This document shows, in pieces, positions 17,926 through 26,744 of a stretch of 64,000 nt of DNA (positions are counted from its first letter, which is position 1; each line of letters starts with the position of its first letter). Under the pieces are notes generated by a model, which saw only the letters and a list, made by a program, of their open reading frames with translations, was not told where the DNA came from and did not search any database. A program made the position numbers and the translations under genes. The stretch is from JADGRB01 sp036267635 (lineage in GTDB: Bacteria > Myxococcota_A > Polyangia > Fen-1088), in NCBI GenBank assembly GCA_036267635.1, contig DATAVR010000071.1, forward strand, positions 1 through 64,000, read 5' to 3'.

Positions 17926-18467
17926 TTTCCGTGAATGTCGGCGGGCCGCCCCGCGTCGATGGCCGGTACCGCGACGGGCCTGAGGGGCGCGATCGGCTCG
18001 ATTGGTTGAACCGGGCCGGTGCTCTCGCTCTCGGGTTGGCCGAGCTCGCCGGTGTCGTCCTCGTTGTCTTTGTTGTTTTGGTTGTCCTTGCCGCCGTCTT
18101 CCGGCTGGACCTTGGTGTGTGCGACGTGGCCGGTGTAGACCATCCCCTGATCGGTCGGCCGCAACGGCTTCTTGGGGACGTCGTAGATGAGGTCGCCGCC
18201 CATCCGGCAGGCTTCCATGCGCAGCTTCTTCAGGCACTGGACGGCGCCGACGTCGAGGTAGCAGTCGACGTGCGCGACGCCGAGGTCGTCCCACTCCTTC
18301 ACCTCCGGCGCCGCGGTGTGGAACACGCGAATCTTGCAGCCGTTGGGGCGCGGCGGATACTTGGCGGCGTTCGGGTTCGGCGGCGCCGTGGCGCAGGTCA
18401 GCGTGATTCCCAACGGGAGCGCGATCGAAAGCGCGAGGAGCGCGAGCGGGCGAATCTGGATCGGCAT
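17922..18467 (-). CDS. putative lipoprotein, first gene of the alpha-galactosidase operon
   Basis: A 181-residue exported protein. Its signal peptide is followed by Cys 25, but the lipobox (TLTC) is not ideal. The central part contains 'CYLDVGAVQCLKKLRMEACRM' followed by GGDLIYD, which recalls small lipoproteins with an 'A-C-x-x-GGD-x-I' motif such as the DUF4156/RcsF-like group; this likeness is from memory and weak. The C-terminal third is a charged Asp/Asn/Gln/Pro-rich tail. It overlaps the SGNH gene by four bases and opens the five-gene minus-strand operon ending at 12513. Function unknown. Confidence 0.6.
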   Translation of the reverse strand: MPIQIRPLALLALSIALPLGITLTCATAPPNPNAAKYPPRPNGCKIRVFHTAAPEVKEWDDLGVAHVDCYLDVGAVQCLKKLRMEACRMGGDLIYDVPKKPLRPTDQGMVYTGHVAHTKVQPEDGGKDNQNNKDNEDDTGELGQPESESTGPVQPIEPIAPLRPVAVPAIDAGRPADIHGK

Positions 18468-18572
18468 CGTCGACGGCTCCGACGCATATCAGAGTGCGCC
18501 GCCCGGCGCCAGACGCCGGCGCCACGGAAACCGGTTGCGCGCGGTCGGCGGGTGGGGATAGGGATCGTTACC

Positions 18573-21008
18573 ATGACCGTCTTCGCCAGAGGCTCGTCGT
18601 GGCCGTTCGTCGCCCTGGTCGCGTTTGCGATCTGTTCCTGCCGGCACGCGCCGCCGACGCCGACCATGGGGCCGAACGCCGGAGGGCCGGTCGAGCCGAG
18701 CGCCGCGCCGCCGCCGCTCGAGGGGCACAACCTCCTTTACAACGAGGGCTTCACGCAGGGCGCGCGGGCGCTCCCCTGGAACGGCCAGTTCGGCAATGGC
18801 GCCGAGGGGCGGACCTCCATCACGAACGGCGAGCTCTGCATGGAGGTGAAGAACAAGGGCAAAGACCGCTGGGACGCCCAGCTTCGCCAGCAGCACATCC
18901 GCCTGCAGAAGGGGCACTCCTACGCGGTGCAGTTCAAGATGCACGCCTCGGCCCCGACGCGCGTCTACCTCAAGCTCGGTCAGGCCGGGCCGCCTTACAA
19001 AGAGTTCTACAAGCTGTTCTTCACGCCGGGGCCGAAGCCGCAGGTCTACTCGGGGCGCTTCACGATGCTGGCGGCCGACGACGCGGGCGTCGAGCTGGCC
19101 TTTCACCTGGGCGGCCAGCTGGCCAAGGCGCCGCTGCCGTTCACCGTCTGCCTCGACGACGCGCACCTCGACGACCCGCAGTACACACCGGTGCCGGAGC
19201 CGTCGCCGCCGCCGATCCTGAACGTGCTGGTGAACCAGGTCGGCTATCTGCCGGCGCTGGCGAAGATCGCCATCGTGAAGAACCCGGCCGCCGTGCCCTG
19301 GACGCTGCTCAACGCCAAGGGAGAGTCGGTCGCCTCCGGGGTGACGATTCCTTTCGGCGACGACCACGACTCGGGCGAAAAGGTCTCGGCGGCCGACTTC
19401 ACCGGCACCACCCAGGTGGGGACCGGCTACACGATCAAGGTCGGCAACGACGTCAGCCACCCGTTCGACATCCGCCCCGATCTCTACAAGAAGCTGAAGT
19501 ACGACGCGCTGGCCTACTACTACCAGACCCGCAGCGGCATCGAGATCAAGATGCCCTACGCGGGCGATCCGAAGTGGGCGCACCCGGCGGGCCACGTCGG
19601 CGTCAAACCGAACCACGGCGACGGCGACGTCCCCTGCGCGCCCGGCAGCGGTTGCGACTACAAGCTCGACGTGAGGGGCGGCTGGTACGACGCCGGCGAT
19701 CACGGCAAGTACATCATCAGCGCCGGGATCTCCGTCTGGACGCTGCTCAACTGGTGGGAGCGAACGAAGGTCTTCGGCACGTCGGCCGGCGACTTCGCCG
19801 ACGGGAAGATGAACATCCCGGAGAACGCCAACGGCGTCCCCGATCTGCTCGACGAGGCGCGATGGGAGCTGGAGTTCGAGCTCAAGATGCAGGTCCCGGA
19901 AGGGCAACCGCTGGCGGGGATGGTCCACGCCAAGATCCACGACGGAAACTGGACCCAGCTGGGGCTCGCGCCGCAAGAAGACCCGATGGTGCGATACCTG
20001 CAGCCCCCCACCACCGCGGCCTCGCTCAACCTGGCCGCCAACGCCGCGCAGGCGGCTCGCGTCTGGAAGAAGATCGATTTGGCCTTCTCGCAGAAGTGCC
20101 TGGCCGCCGCGGAGCGCGCCTGGGCGGCGGCGGTCGCTCACCCGGAGGTCTACCAGTCCAAAGGCGGCGTCGGCGGCGGCCCCTACGACGACGACCACGT
20201 CGACGACGAATTCTACTGGGCGGCGGCCGAGCTCTACGTGACGACCGGCAAGGACGTTTACAAAGAGTCGCTCACGAAGTCGCCCCACTTCAAAGAGATC
20301 AAGGCGCAGGGGACCGGCGAGGAGGGGATGTACACCCCGGTGACCTGGGCGAACACGCAGTTCATGGGCTCGGTCTCGCTGGCCGTCGTCCCCAACGGAA
20401 TCGGCAAGGCGGCCGTCGAGGCGATCCGCAAGAACCTCGTCGCCGCCGCCGACGAGTACCTGGAGATCGCGCGCAAGCAAGGCTACCGCGTGCCGTTCGC
20501 GGTGCCGCCGCAGAAGGGCTACCCGTGGGGGTCGAGCTCGTTCGTGCTCAACAACGCCCTCTTGCTCGGGCTCGCGCACGACTTCACGCACGACGGCCGC
20601 TATCTGAACGGCGTCGGCGCGGCGATGGACTACATCCTCGGCCGCAACCCGCTCGATCAGAGCTACGTGACGGGGTGGGGCTCCCGCCCGCTCGAGAACC
20701 CCTACCATCGGTTTTGGTGCCACCAGTCGATCCCGGCGTACCCACCGCCGCCCCCCGGCGTGCTCTCGGGCGGCCCCAACTCGGGCTTCGAAGATCCCTA
20801 CATGCAGGGCGCCGGTCTCGACGGCTGCGCCCCGCAGAAGTGCTTCATCGACAACGGCGAGGCCTGGTCGGCGAACGAGGTGACGATCAACTGGAACGCG
20901 CCGCTGGCCTGGGTGGCCGCGTATCTCGATGAGGCAGGCGCGGCAACGGCCCGACACGCGCCCGCAACTACACGCGCGCCCGCCGCTCCCGCCGCGCCCG
21001 CAAAGTAG
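18573..21008 (+). CDS. GH9 endoglucanase with N-terminal CBM4/9-type and Ig-like domains, lipoprotein
   Basis: An 811-residue secreted beta-1,4-glucanase. A signal peptide ends at a lipobox-like 'FAICSC'. Residues about 55-205 form a CBM4/9-like sandwich ('NLLYNEGFTQGARALPWNG'), about 213-305 a CelD-type immunoglobulin-like domain ('VLVNQVGYLP'), and about 310-790 the GH9 (alpha/alpha)6 barrel. Catalytic residues are D373 and D376 in 'GGWYDAGDHGKY' and the acid E769 in 'SANEVTINWNAPLAW'. The ATG at 18573 was taken because the signal peptide starts there; the frame is open about 640 bases further upstream without coding sense. It would attack cellulose, mixed-linkage glucan or glucomannan. Confidence 0.93.
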   Translation: MTVFARGSSWPFVALVAFAICSCRHAPPTPTMGPNAGGPVEPSAAPPPLEGHNLLYNEGFTQGARALPWNGQFGNGAEGRTSITNGELCMEVKNKGKDRWDAQLRQQHIRLQKGHSYAVQFKMHASAPTRVYLKLGQAGPPYKEFYKLFFTPGPKPQVYSGRFTMLAADDAGVELAFHLGGQLAKAPLPFTVCLDDAHLDDPQYTPVPEPSPPPILNVLVNQVGYLPALAKIAIVKNPAAVPWTLLNAKGESVASGVTIPFGDDHDSGEKVSAADFTGTTQVGTGYTIKVGNDVSHPFDIRPDLYKKLKYDALAYYYQTRSGIEIKMPYAGDPKWAHPAGHVGVKPNHGDGDVPCAPGSGCDYKLDVRGGWYDAGDHGKYIISAGISVWTLLNWWERTKVFGTSAGDFADGKMNIPENANGVPDLLDEARWELEFELKMQVPEGQPLAGMVHAKIHDGNWTQLGLAPQEDPMVRYLQPPTTAASLNLAANAAQAARVWKKIDLAFSQKCLAAAERAWAAAVAHPEVYQSKGGVGGGPYDDDHVDDEFYWAAAELYVTTGKDVYKESLTKSPHFKEIKAQGTGEEGMYTPVTWANTQFMGSVSLAVVPNGIGKAAVEAIRKNLVAAADEYLEIARKQGYRVPFAVPPQKGYPWGSSSFVLNNALLLGLAHDFTHDGRYLNGVGAAMDYILGRNPLDQSYVTGWGSRPLENPYHRFWCHQSIPAYPPPPPGVLSGGPNSGFEDPYMQGAGLDGCAPQKCFIDNGEAWSANEVTINWNAPLAWVAAYLDEAGAATARHAPATTRAPAAPAAPAK

Positions 21009-21085
21009 CCGTCGGTCGGGCGCCTCGCCGCCTGTCCGTCAGCCCGGTGCGGGATCGAGCGCCGCCGCTCGAGTCACCGCCGCCG

Positions 21086-21144
21086 AAAAAAGTTACGTGC
21101 GACGGACAGCGGTGTTCGAGCGGCGACGCTCGACTCGCACGTAA
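21086..21144 (-). terminator. compound hairpin with T-run, terminator of the 24082-21217 operon
   Basis: A perfect 10-base inverted repeat TTACGTGCGA (21093-21102) / TCGCACGTAA (21135-21144) encloses a second perfect hairpin, TCGAGCG-GCGA-CGCTCGA (21116-21133), with a GNRA tetraloop. On the minus strand the outer stem is followed by CTTTTTT, the classic intrinsic terminator pattern, 70-130 bases after the stop at 21217. It can also stop the convergent GH9 transcript. Confidence 0.75.
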
Positions 21145-21216
21145 GACAGGTGGCGTTGGCGCGAGGATGACGGTAGCAACGTTGATCGCCAGCCAAGCCG
21201 GGGCCGGAGGCGGAGG

Positions 21217-22062
21217 TCAGTCGACGGCAGCGTCGGATTGGGAGGCGTGGCCGCCCGAGCCGCCTATCCCGCTGGCCCCGGCTGCACCACCCGCTCCGCC
21301 GGCGCCGGTGGCGTTGGGCGCGCCCTCGATCGAGAAGCTGTCGATCTCGAACGTGACTGGCGTGGGCGTTACCGCCGGGGCGGTGCCGGTCCCGATGTGG
21401 ACGCCGAAGAGGATGACCTGGGAGAGATCGAAGCCGCTGATCTGGGTCATCGCGGTAGAGAGATTGACGACGTAGTCGTGCCAGTTGTTGTCCATCGCGA
21501 CGTTGAGCGAAGTGCCGACGAACTTGTAGCCGACGGTAGTATCGGCGTAGGGCTCGATCTGCCCGACAAAGGTCGAACCCGCGTCGACCTTGATCCGGAC
21601 GTGCAGCTTGCCCCCGGTCCAGTCCAAGCAACCCATACACATCGGAACCGAGGCCGAGGCGTCGGTCGATTGGTTCTTTGACTGGATGTCCACGTACTGG
21701 TTGGCGCCGAAGTACGGCGCGGTGACCTGCAGCGCGCCCGGGCTGGGGCTGCCGTCGGCACCGTTCCAGGCCAGCGTCGGGTCGGTCCCCTGGTTGTTGA
21801 CGGCGAGGTTCGGTATCTCGTTGAAGGTGCTGAACGAGAACCCGACCGCGTTGGTGTCGAAAGTGGCCAGCGGCACCCCGGCGATCGGCGTGCTCTGGGC
21901 GAACGGGCCGCCCGAGCCGCCGGTGCCGCCGCCCGTCGTGCCGCCCGTGGCGACGACGGCGCCGTCGGTCAGCATCGAGTTCTGGTTGGGGTTGCCGCCG
22001 AAGCACCCGACGGCGGTGAGCGCCACCGCCCCGGTGAGCGAGATTCTCTTGAAGGAAGTCAT
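21217..22062 (-). CDS. lipoprotein with a carbohydrate-binding-like domain
   Basis: A 281-residue lipoprotein (lipobox LTAVGC, Cys 20). A 'NPNQNSM' stretch after the Cys resembles that of the GH5 protein at 25566-26738 (NPNANSM-like). After a Gly/Thr linker comes one beta-sandwich domain starting 'GVPLATFDTNAVGFSFS' and ending 'VTFEIDSFSIEG', then an Ala/Gly/Ser tail. It is a relative of the lipoproteins at 9028 and 16257. It follows the outer-membrane barrel gene by 10 bases and precedes a strong terminator. Inferred role: sugar binding near that barrel. Confidence 0.75.
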   Translation of the reverse strand: MTSFKRISLTGAVALTAVGCFGGNPNQNSMLTDGAVVATGGTTGGGTGGSGGPFAQSTPIAGVPLATFDTNAVGFSFSTFNEIPNLAVNNQGTDPTLAWNGADGSPSPGALQVTAPYFGANQYVDIQSKNQSTDASASVPMCMGCLDWTGGKLHVRIKVDAGSTFVGQIEPYADTTVGYKFVGTSLNVAMDNNWHDYVVNLSTAMTQISGFDLSQVILFGVHIGTGTAPAVTPTPVTFEIDSFSIEGAPNATGAGGAGGAAGASGIGGSGGHASQSDAAVD

Positions 22063-22072
22063 GGCCGGCTCC

Positions 22073-24082
22073 TTACCACCACATCGTGGCGTAGATGGAC
22101 ACGAGGTTAGCGTCCGCCTTGGGCACCCACTGATAGGGATAGGGGGCGAAGGCGTCCTTGCCCAGCACGTAATGCTGGTACTCGAGCGTCACCGATTCGT
22201 GGGTGACGAACGCCGTCCGGATGACCGCCTTGGCCGTGAGCACGGCGAAGTCGAGGCTGCTGCCGCCGACGTTGCCGGGGGTGCGCGCGTAGGCGTCGTC
22301 GAGATCCGGCATCACCGCGTCGAACCGCCCGCCGACGCCGAACCAGTCGAGCGGCGTGTAGAGGCCGTCGAGCCCGAACTTGAGCTTCTTGGTGCTCATG
22401 TCCCAGGTGGTCGCGCGCGAGGGATCGCCCGCCACGCGGCCACCGCCGGTTGTGGCGATAGGCGGCGCCTTGCTGTCGACCACCGACAACAGGCCGAACG
22501 CGGTCAGCACCAAGTCCGGCCCGTCGCCCCACCAGTCCTCGGGGGCGCGGTTCCAGGCGCCCAGGCTGAACGTGTACTGCGCCATGATGTTGTCGACGGT
22601 CCCGGTCTCGTTCTCGGGGCCATTGTAGACGCCGGTGTGCTGGTTGAACGTCTGCCCGAAGAAGTTCTGCTTGAACTGGTAGCCACCGTAGGAGTGCAGC
22701 ACCTCGAGGATGTCGGCCATCGCATTGATGTTGCGCGCGTCGATGTGCGACCAGCCGAGGTAGCCGTAGCCGTAGGCGCCGCCATCGAAGCGGACCTCTG
22801 GCCCGATGACCGTCATGCTCCCTTGGATCGGTCCGTTCGCGCGCGGCACCGCATCCGAGACGTCCACCTGGGCGGAGTTGAGCGGGCTCCAGTTGTCGTC
22901 GGGCGTCCAGACGTAGATGTAGTGGGCGCCGAACGTCCAGGTCTTCTGGTACTTGGCCCCGACGTGCGCGTGGTTGATGAACGTGGAGCCCATCGGGACG
23001 GGCCCCGAGTAGGGGAGAAAATCGGGGCTGCGATCGGACAGATACGGCGAGCCCTGGGTGCCGCCGATGGGGACGTTCTGGAACACCTGGTAGTTGGCGT
23101 TGTTGAGGAAGGGGACGATGTCCATCTTCGCGCCCAGCCCGTGCTCCAACGTGAACGTCCAGTCGCCGTGGGCATCCAGGTTCGAGATGGTCGCCGTCAG
23201 CGTCTCGCCCGTCTGGTGCGTGCGGCCGAAGAGGTAGGTCTCGTACATTCCGCCGTCGTACTTCCCGGCCGCGCCGTATCGATTTTGAAACGTCCCGACG
23301 TTCCAGACCAGGCCGCCGTAGTCCTTGAACACGTCCGGGAAGTTGAGAGTGATGAAGGCCTGATCGATCCCCTGCTGCGCCTGGACGTTGCGGTAACTGC
23401 CGTCGGTCTCGTTATAGGCGTCGACGATGACCGTCGCCGTGACCTTGGAGTTGCCGTAGCTGAAGTTGAGCTGCGACCAGGGGCCGGGGACGGTGTTGGT
23501 GTACTCCCAGGTGGTGTAGAGCATGCCCGGCACGCGCGGCGGGCTGTGCAACTGAAAGCCGGAGGTGGCCGGCGGCATCGAAGGAGAGTAGGAGTCGGGC
23601 TGCGGCGTGCTGTAGATGCTCGGCTGCGTGAGCGGCGTGGCCGGGCCGAAGCTGACCCGCAGCGGCGCGCGCAGGTAGCCGTGGAAGTCGAACTTCCATT
23701 CGTCGGCGGCGCCGCCGGTGCTGGGGGTCAGCGTGGCGGCCTCCTTGTTGTTGAGCATCGTGCCGCCGCCGAGATCGGGCGTGCTCGGCGAGAGACCGAC
23801 GGCGGTGTCGGGGCCCTTGCCGCTCTTGGCCGGCGTGGTCGGCGCGGGAGGCGTCGGCGTCAAATTGATCACCTGGGGCGCGGCGGGCGCCGGAGCGGGC
23901 GCCGCAGGAGCAGGCGCGGCCGCCGCGGGCGGAGTCGCGGGCAGGGCCGGCTTGCTGGTAGCGTTACCAGCTCCCGTCGCTGGCGCGCTCGACGGAGGCG
24001 TCGCCGTCGCCGCTGTTTGCGCCCAGGCGGCATGCGCCGAGAGCACACCGAAAACCACCGAGATCCGCAAGATTGGCTTCAT
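22073..24082 (-). CDS. outer-membrane beta-barrel protein
   Basis: A 669-residue exported protein with a signal peptide (cleavage near AHAAWA, about 21), a long Ala/Pro-rich linker (25-85) and then about 560 residues of alternating aromatic beta strands. The chain ends '...SIYATMWW'; a terminal aromatic residue is the usual signal for barrel insertion by the BAM complex. No TonB-plug or SusD features are seen, so it is more likely a porin-like or barrel-type conduit than a TonB receptor. Position in the locus suggests passage or anchoring of oligosaccharides, which is inference. A sigma70-like promoter at 24115-24143 precedes it. Confidence 0.75.
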   Translation of the reverse strand: MKPILRISVVFGVLSAHAAWAQTAATATPPSSAPATGAGNATSKPALPATPPAAAAPAPAAPAPAPAAPQVINLTPTPPAPTTPAKSGKGPDTAVGLSPSTPDLGGGTMLNNKEAATLTPSTGGAADEWKFDFHGYLRAPLRVSFGPATPLTQPSIYSTPQPDSYSPSMPPATSGFQLHSPPRVPGMLYTTWEYTNTVPGPWSQLNFSYGNSKVTATVIVDAYNETDGSYRNVQAQQGIDQAFITLNFPDVFKDYGGLVWNVGTFQNRYGAAGKYDGGMYETYLFGRTHQTGETLTATISNLDAHGDWTFTLEHGLGAKMDIVPFLNNANYQVFQNVPIGGTQGSPYLSDRSPDFLPYSGPVPMGSTFINHAHVGAKYQKTWTFGAHYIYVWTPDDNWSPLNSAQVDVSDAVPRANGPIQGSMTVIGPEVRFDGGAYGYGYLGWSHIDARNINAMADILEVLHSYGGYQFKQNFFGQTFNQHTGVYNGPENETGTVDNIMAQYTFSLGAWNRAPEDWWGDGPDLVLTAFGLLSVVDSKAPPIATTGGGRVAGDPSRATTWDMSTKKLKFGLDGLYTPLDWFGVGGRFDAVMPDLDDAYARTPGNVGGSSLDFAVLTAKAVIRTAFVTHESVTLEYQHYVLGKDAFAPYPYQWVPKADANLVSIYATMWW

Positions 24083-24114
24083 CGATAATGGTCCTTGGAT
24101 GCTGTGAGGCCGCG

Positions 24115-24143
24115 AGTGTCCGGACTCTGCTCCCCAGTGTCAA
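24115..24143 (-). promoter_or_regulatory. sigma70-like promoter for the barrel-lipoprotein operon
   Basis: On the minus strand, TTGACA (24143-24138), a 17-base spacer and GACACT (24120-24115), about 30-35 bases upstream of the ATG at 24082. The -35 is perfect; the -10 is weak (3 of 6). Confidence 0.4.
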
Positions 24144-24178
24144 CTCTTCTTTATCTGGGATTCCCGTTCGCTCGCGGC

Positions 24179-24208
24179 TTGACGAGCTCCCGCCGGGCCG
24201 GCTATCAA
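24179..24208 (+). promoter_or_regulatory. sigma70-like promoter for the gene at 24256
   Basis: TTGACG (24179-24184), an 18-base spacer and TATCAA (24203-24208), about 48 bases before the ATG. It is divergent from and close to the promoter at 24115-24143. Confidence 0.4.
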
Positions 24209-24255
24209 CGCGAACGGCGGTGCCTCCTCGCGGCCGTCCAACCGGGGGTCCTCCA

Positions 24256-24981
24256 ATGAACCGAAAGCTCGATCCGTTCTTGCTCGCGCTGCTTACCGTC
24301 GGGAGCGCCGCCTCGCTTGGTTGCGTTACCCCAGGCTCGCGACCCGGCAGCGCCGCATCGGAGGCCCTCAAGGAGTGCGGCCCGGACGGGGTCATCGAAG
24401 ATTTCGAGGACGGCAACAACCAGATCAACGTCGTCGGCGATCGCGGCGGCTACTGGTACACCTACGTCGACAAAGAGGGCTCCACCGTCGAACCGGCGCC
24501 GGGTGACCAGGGCGGAACGTTCGCCCCGGTCGAAGGGGGCCACGAATCGAAGTACGCCGCCGAGTTCAAGGGGAAGCTGGCCGGCAAGTCGATCGTCTAC
24601 GCGGCGATGGGGCTCAACTTCGAAGATCCCAAGGGGGCCTTCGACGCCTCGCAGTACGTCGGCATCACCTTCTGGGCCAAGCGCGCTGCGAGCTCGACGG
24701 CCCGCCTCACCGTGAAGCTCCCCGACGGCGACACCGATCCCGACGGCCAGATCTGCAGCGCCTGTTACAACGACTACGGCTACACGATCAACGTCAGCGA
24801 CCAGTGGTCGCGCTTCGTGCTCCCCTTCCACGACTTGAGGCAGGAGCCCGACTGGGGTGCGCCGCGCAAGCCGCACCTCGACGCCAGCAAGCTTTTCGCC
24901 ATCCACTGGGAGGCGAAGGCGCCCGGCGCCGACTACGACTTCTTCGTCGACGACATCGCGTTCATTTGTAAAGGACACTAG
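24256..24981 (+). CDS. secreted lipoprotein with a CBM11/CIA30-like domain
   Basis: A 241-residue lipoprotein (lipobox ASLGC, Cys 23). Its single domain begins 'GVIEDFEDGNNQINVVGDRGG' and ends 'YDFFVDDIAFIC', with 'QYVGITFWAKR' in the middle. The same pattern (E/DDFEDG...GGYWYT...GITFWAK...DDxxF) occurs once or twice in each of the three propeller proteins at 38987-45906, so this is a shared binding module. Such modules resemble glucan-binding CBM11-type sandwiches; ligand unknown. It is followed 58 bases later by a second lipoprotein gene. Confidence 0.75.
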   Translation: MNRKLDPFLLALLTVGSAASLGCVTPGSRPGSAASEALKECGPDGVIEDFEDGNNQINVVGDRGGYWYTYVDKEGSTVEPAPGDQGGTFAPVEGGHESKYAAEFKGKLAGKSIVYAAMGLNFEDPKGAFDASQYVGITFWAKRAASSTARLTVKLPDGDTDPDGQICSACYNDYGYTINVSDQWSRFVLPFHDLRQEPDWGAPRKPHLDASKLFAIHWEAKAPGADYDFFVDDIAFICKGH

Positions 24982-25039
24982 AGCGCGAGGCGGCCGGCGT
25001 CACAGTCGGGCGCCGGCTGTCGTGCTACCCATCTTGGTG

Positions 25040-25558
25040 ATGCGCAACCTCAAACAGACCGTTCGTCGCGCCCGTCAGGTGGTCGTCGTCGCGGCCGCGC
25101 TCGCCGCGGTACTGGCCGGCTGCGACAGCCCGACGACGCTCGAGGTGACCGTCGAAGTGGCGGACACCTCCGTCCCCTTCTTCACCCAGCTGACCATCAA
25201 GATCTCGAGCGTCGCCGATCCGACCCGCGAGATCTCCCAGATGTTCATCACCACGGCCCCCGGCTACGGCGCCGAGGGCGGCCTGCCGCCGGTCTCCCTC
25301 CCTCAGCAGGACACCTTCACCCTCGAGCCCTCTTATATCTCAGGCGAGGTGCTGGTTGCGGTGCAGGGCCTCGACATCGTCAGCGGCGCCGTCCTGGCCA
25401 CCGGCAGCGCGACCGCCGAGGTGGTGGCCAAGCAACAAGCTCAGGTGACCGTCACGCTCCACGGTCTCGGGAGCGGTTGCCCCGCCGACGGGGGCGTCGG
25501 CGCCGATGCGGCGGCAGGCTCCTGCGACGCCGGCGCCGAGGCACGACCTGGCGGGTAA
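25040..25558 (+). CDS. small lipoprotein of unknown function
   Basis: A 172-residue lipoprotein (lipobox AVLAGC, Cys 29; the protein starts MRNLKQTVRRARQ). The mature part reads as a beta-rich domain of about 120 residues ('TTLEVTVEVADTSVPFF', 'SGEVLVAVQGLD', 'QAQVTVTLHGLG'), ending in an Ala/Gly/Cys tail. No known family recognised. Short domains of this type are common as structural lipoproteins in myxobacteria. It is probably cotranscribed with 24256-24981 and ends 7 bases from the convergent GH5 gene. Confidence 0.6.
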   Translation: MRNLKQTVRRARQVVVVAAALAAVLAGCDSPTTLEVTVEVADTSVPFFTQLTIKISSVADPTREISQMFITTAPGYGAEGGLPPVSLPQQDTFTLEPSYISGEVLVAVQGLDIVSGAVLATGSATAEVVAKQQAQVTVTLHGLGSGCPADGGVGADAAAGSCDAGAEARPGG

Positions 25559-25565
25559 CCCTCGA

Positions 25566-26738
25566 TCACAGCCCGAGGACGTGCTGGTAGAACGTGTTGG
25601 CGTAGTCGCTGTTGGGGACGCCGGTGTTGTAGTTGGAGGTCAGCGACCAGGGATTTCCCCCTGTGGTCTTGGTCGCCGGAACGCAGACGCCGAAGGCGTT
25701 CCACGACCAGGCGAGGTAGCCGACGTTCTGTCCGTCGAGCCAGGTCATGACCTGGGTGATGAAGTCGCCCATGCAGTCGCTCTCGCCGATCTCGGTCGCG
25801 ACCAGCGGCACGGTCGCCGCGACCGTCTCGGGCGCCATGTCCCAGCAGGTGTCCGCGACGCAGGCGTTGTTGGCGTAGATGTGCCAGGCGGCGCCGAGGT
25901 TGCCGGCGGGATCGACGGGCGCATAGGCGAGCCACTGCGTGAGCGCGTTCGAATACTCCAGGCCGCCCAGCAGGATCACGTTGCTGGCTGTTGTGCCGGT
26001 CCGGATCGCCGTCACCAGCGCCTGCATGCCGACCACCTGATAGGTCTCGGGCGTGCCGCCCGTGCCGACGTTTTCGTTCGCGGTGCAGCCGTCGCGCCAA
26101 CAGGTCCAGCCAGCCACGCTGTCCTTGTTGTTGTCAGGGTAGGGCTCGTTGTAGAGCTCGAAGATGACGCCGCTGTCGGCGGCGAAGGTGTTGGCGACGC
26201 TGGTCCAGAGGTCGACCGCGTGATCGGCGTCGGGCATCGGCTGTTGCCGGACCGCCAGCTCGGTCCCCGGCGCGACCCAGTGCAGCTCGACGATCGGGAT
26301 GAGGCCGTACTTGTGCAGCAGCGCCACGTAGGTGGTGACGGCGCTGGTATAGGCGGCGCCCCCCACCGTGGCGCCGTTGATCCCCAGCCAGCATGATTCG
26401 TTGAGCGGCACGCGCACGGCGTTGAAGTGCCACGAAGCGAGCGCGGCGACGGAAGCCTCGTCGGACGGCCCGTCGAAGATCGACGACGATTGGACGCACT
26501 TGTATTCCGTCCCCGAACGGTTGGCGCCGTGGAGGACCACCACGTTGCCGCTGCCGTCGACGATCTGGTTCGCGACGACGTGCAGCCCGGTCGGATACGC
26601 CGCCGCCGGTCCGATCGCCGCGGGCGTTGGATACGGCATCACCGCCATCATGCTGTTCGCGTTGGGGTCGCCGCCGCAGCCGGCGACCGCCAGCAGACCC
26701 GCCGCCATCGGCCCCCACCAAGACTTCGAAGTGATCAT
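25566..26738 (-). CDS. GH5 cellulase/endoglucanase-type lipoprotein
   Basis: A 390-residue secreted GH5 enzyme (lipobox AVAGC, Cys 21). Family motifs: 'VVVLHGANRSGTEYKC' at strand 1, 'FNAVRVPLNESCW', acid/base E198 in 'FELYNEPYP', 'GAAWHIYANN', and nucleophile E316 in 'VATEIGESDC'. The 'LYNEP' form is more like endoglucanase-type GH5 subfamilies than the GH5_7 mannanases elsewhere in the window. Expected to cut beta-1,4-glucan or glucomannan. The start lies 6 bases after the stop of the upstream SGNH gene, so the two form an operon. Confidence 0.88.
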   Translation of the reverse strand: MITSKSWWGPMAAGLLAVAGCGGDPNANSMMAVMPYPTPAAIGPAAAYPTGLHVVANQIVDGSGNVVVLHGANRSGTEYKCVQSSSIFDGPSDEASVAALASWHFNAVRVPLNESCWLGINGATVGGAAYTSAVTTYVALLHKYGLIPIVELHWVAPGTELAVRQQPMPDADHAVDLWTSVANTFAADSGVIFELYNEPYPDNNKDSVAGWTCWRDGCTANENVGTGGTPETYQVVGMQALVTAIRTGTTASNVILLGGLEYSNALTQWLAYAPVDPAGNLGAAWHIYANNACVADTCWDMAPETVAATVPLVATEIGESDCMGDFITQVMTWLDGQNVGYLAWSWNAFGVCVPATKTTGGNPWSLTSNYNTGVPNSDYANTFYQHVLGL

Positions 26739-26744
26739 TTTTAG

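Noticed and set aside
18489..20957. Long open frames on both strands over the GH9 gene
   Set aside because: Composition artefacts; the GH9 frame has all catalytic motifs and a signal peptide.
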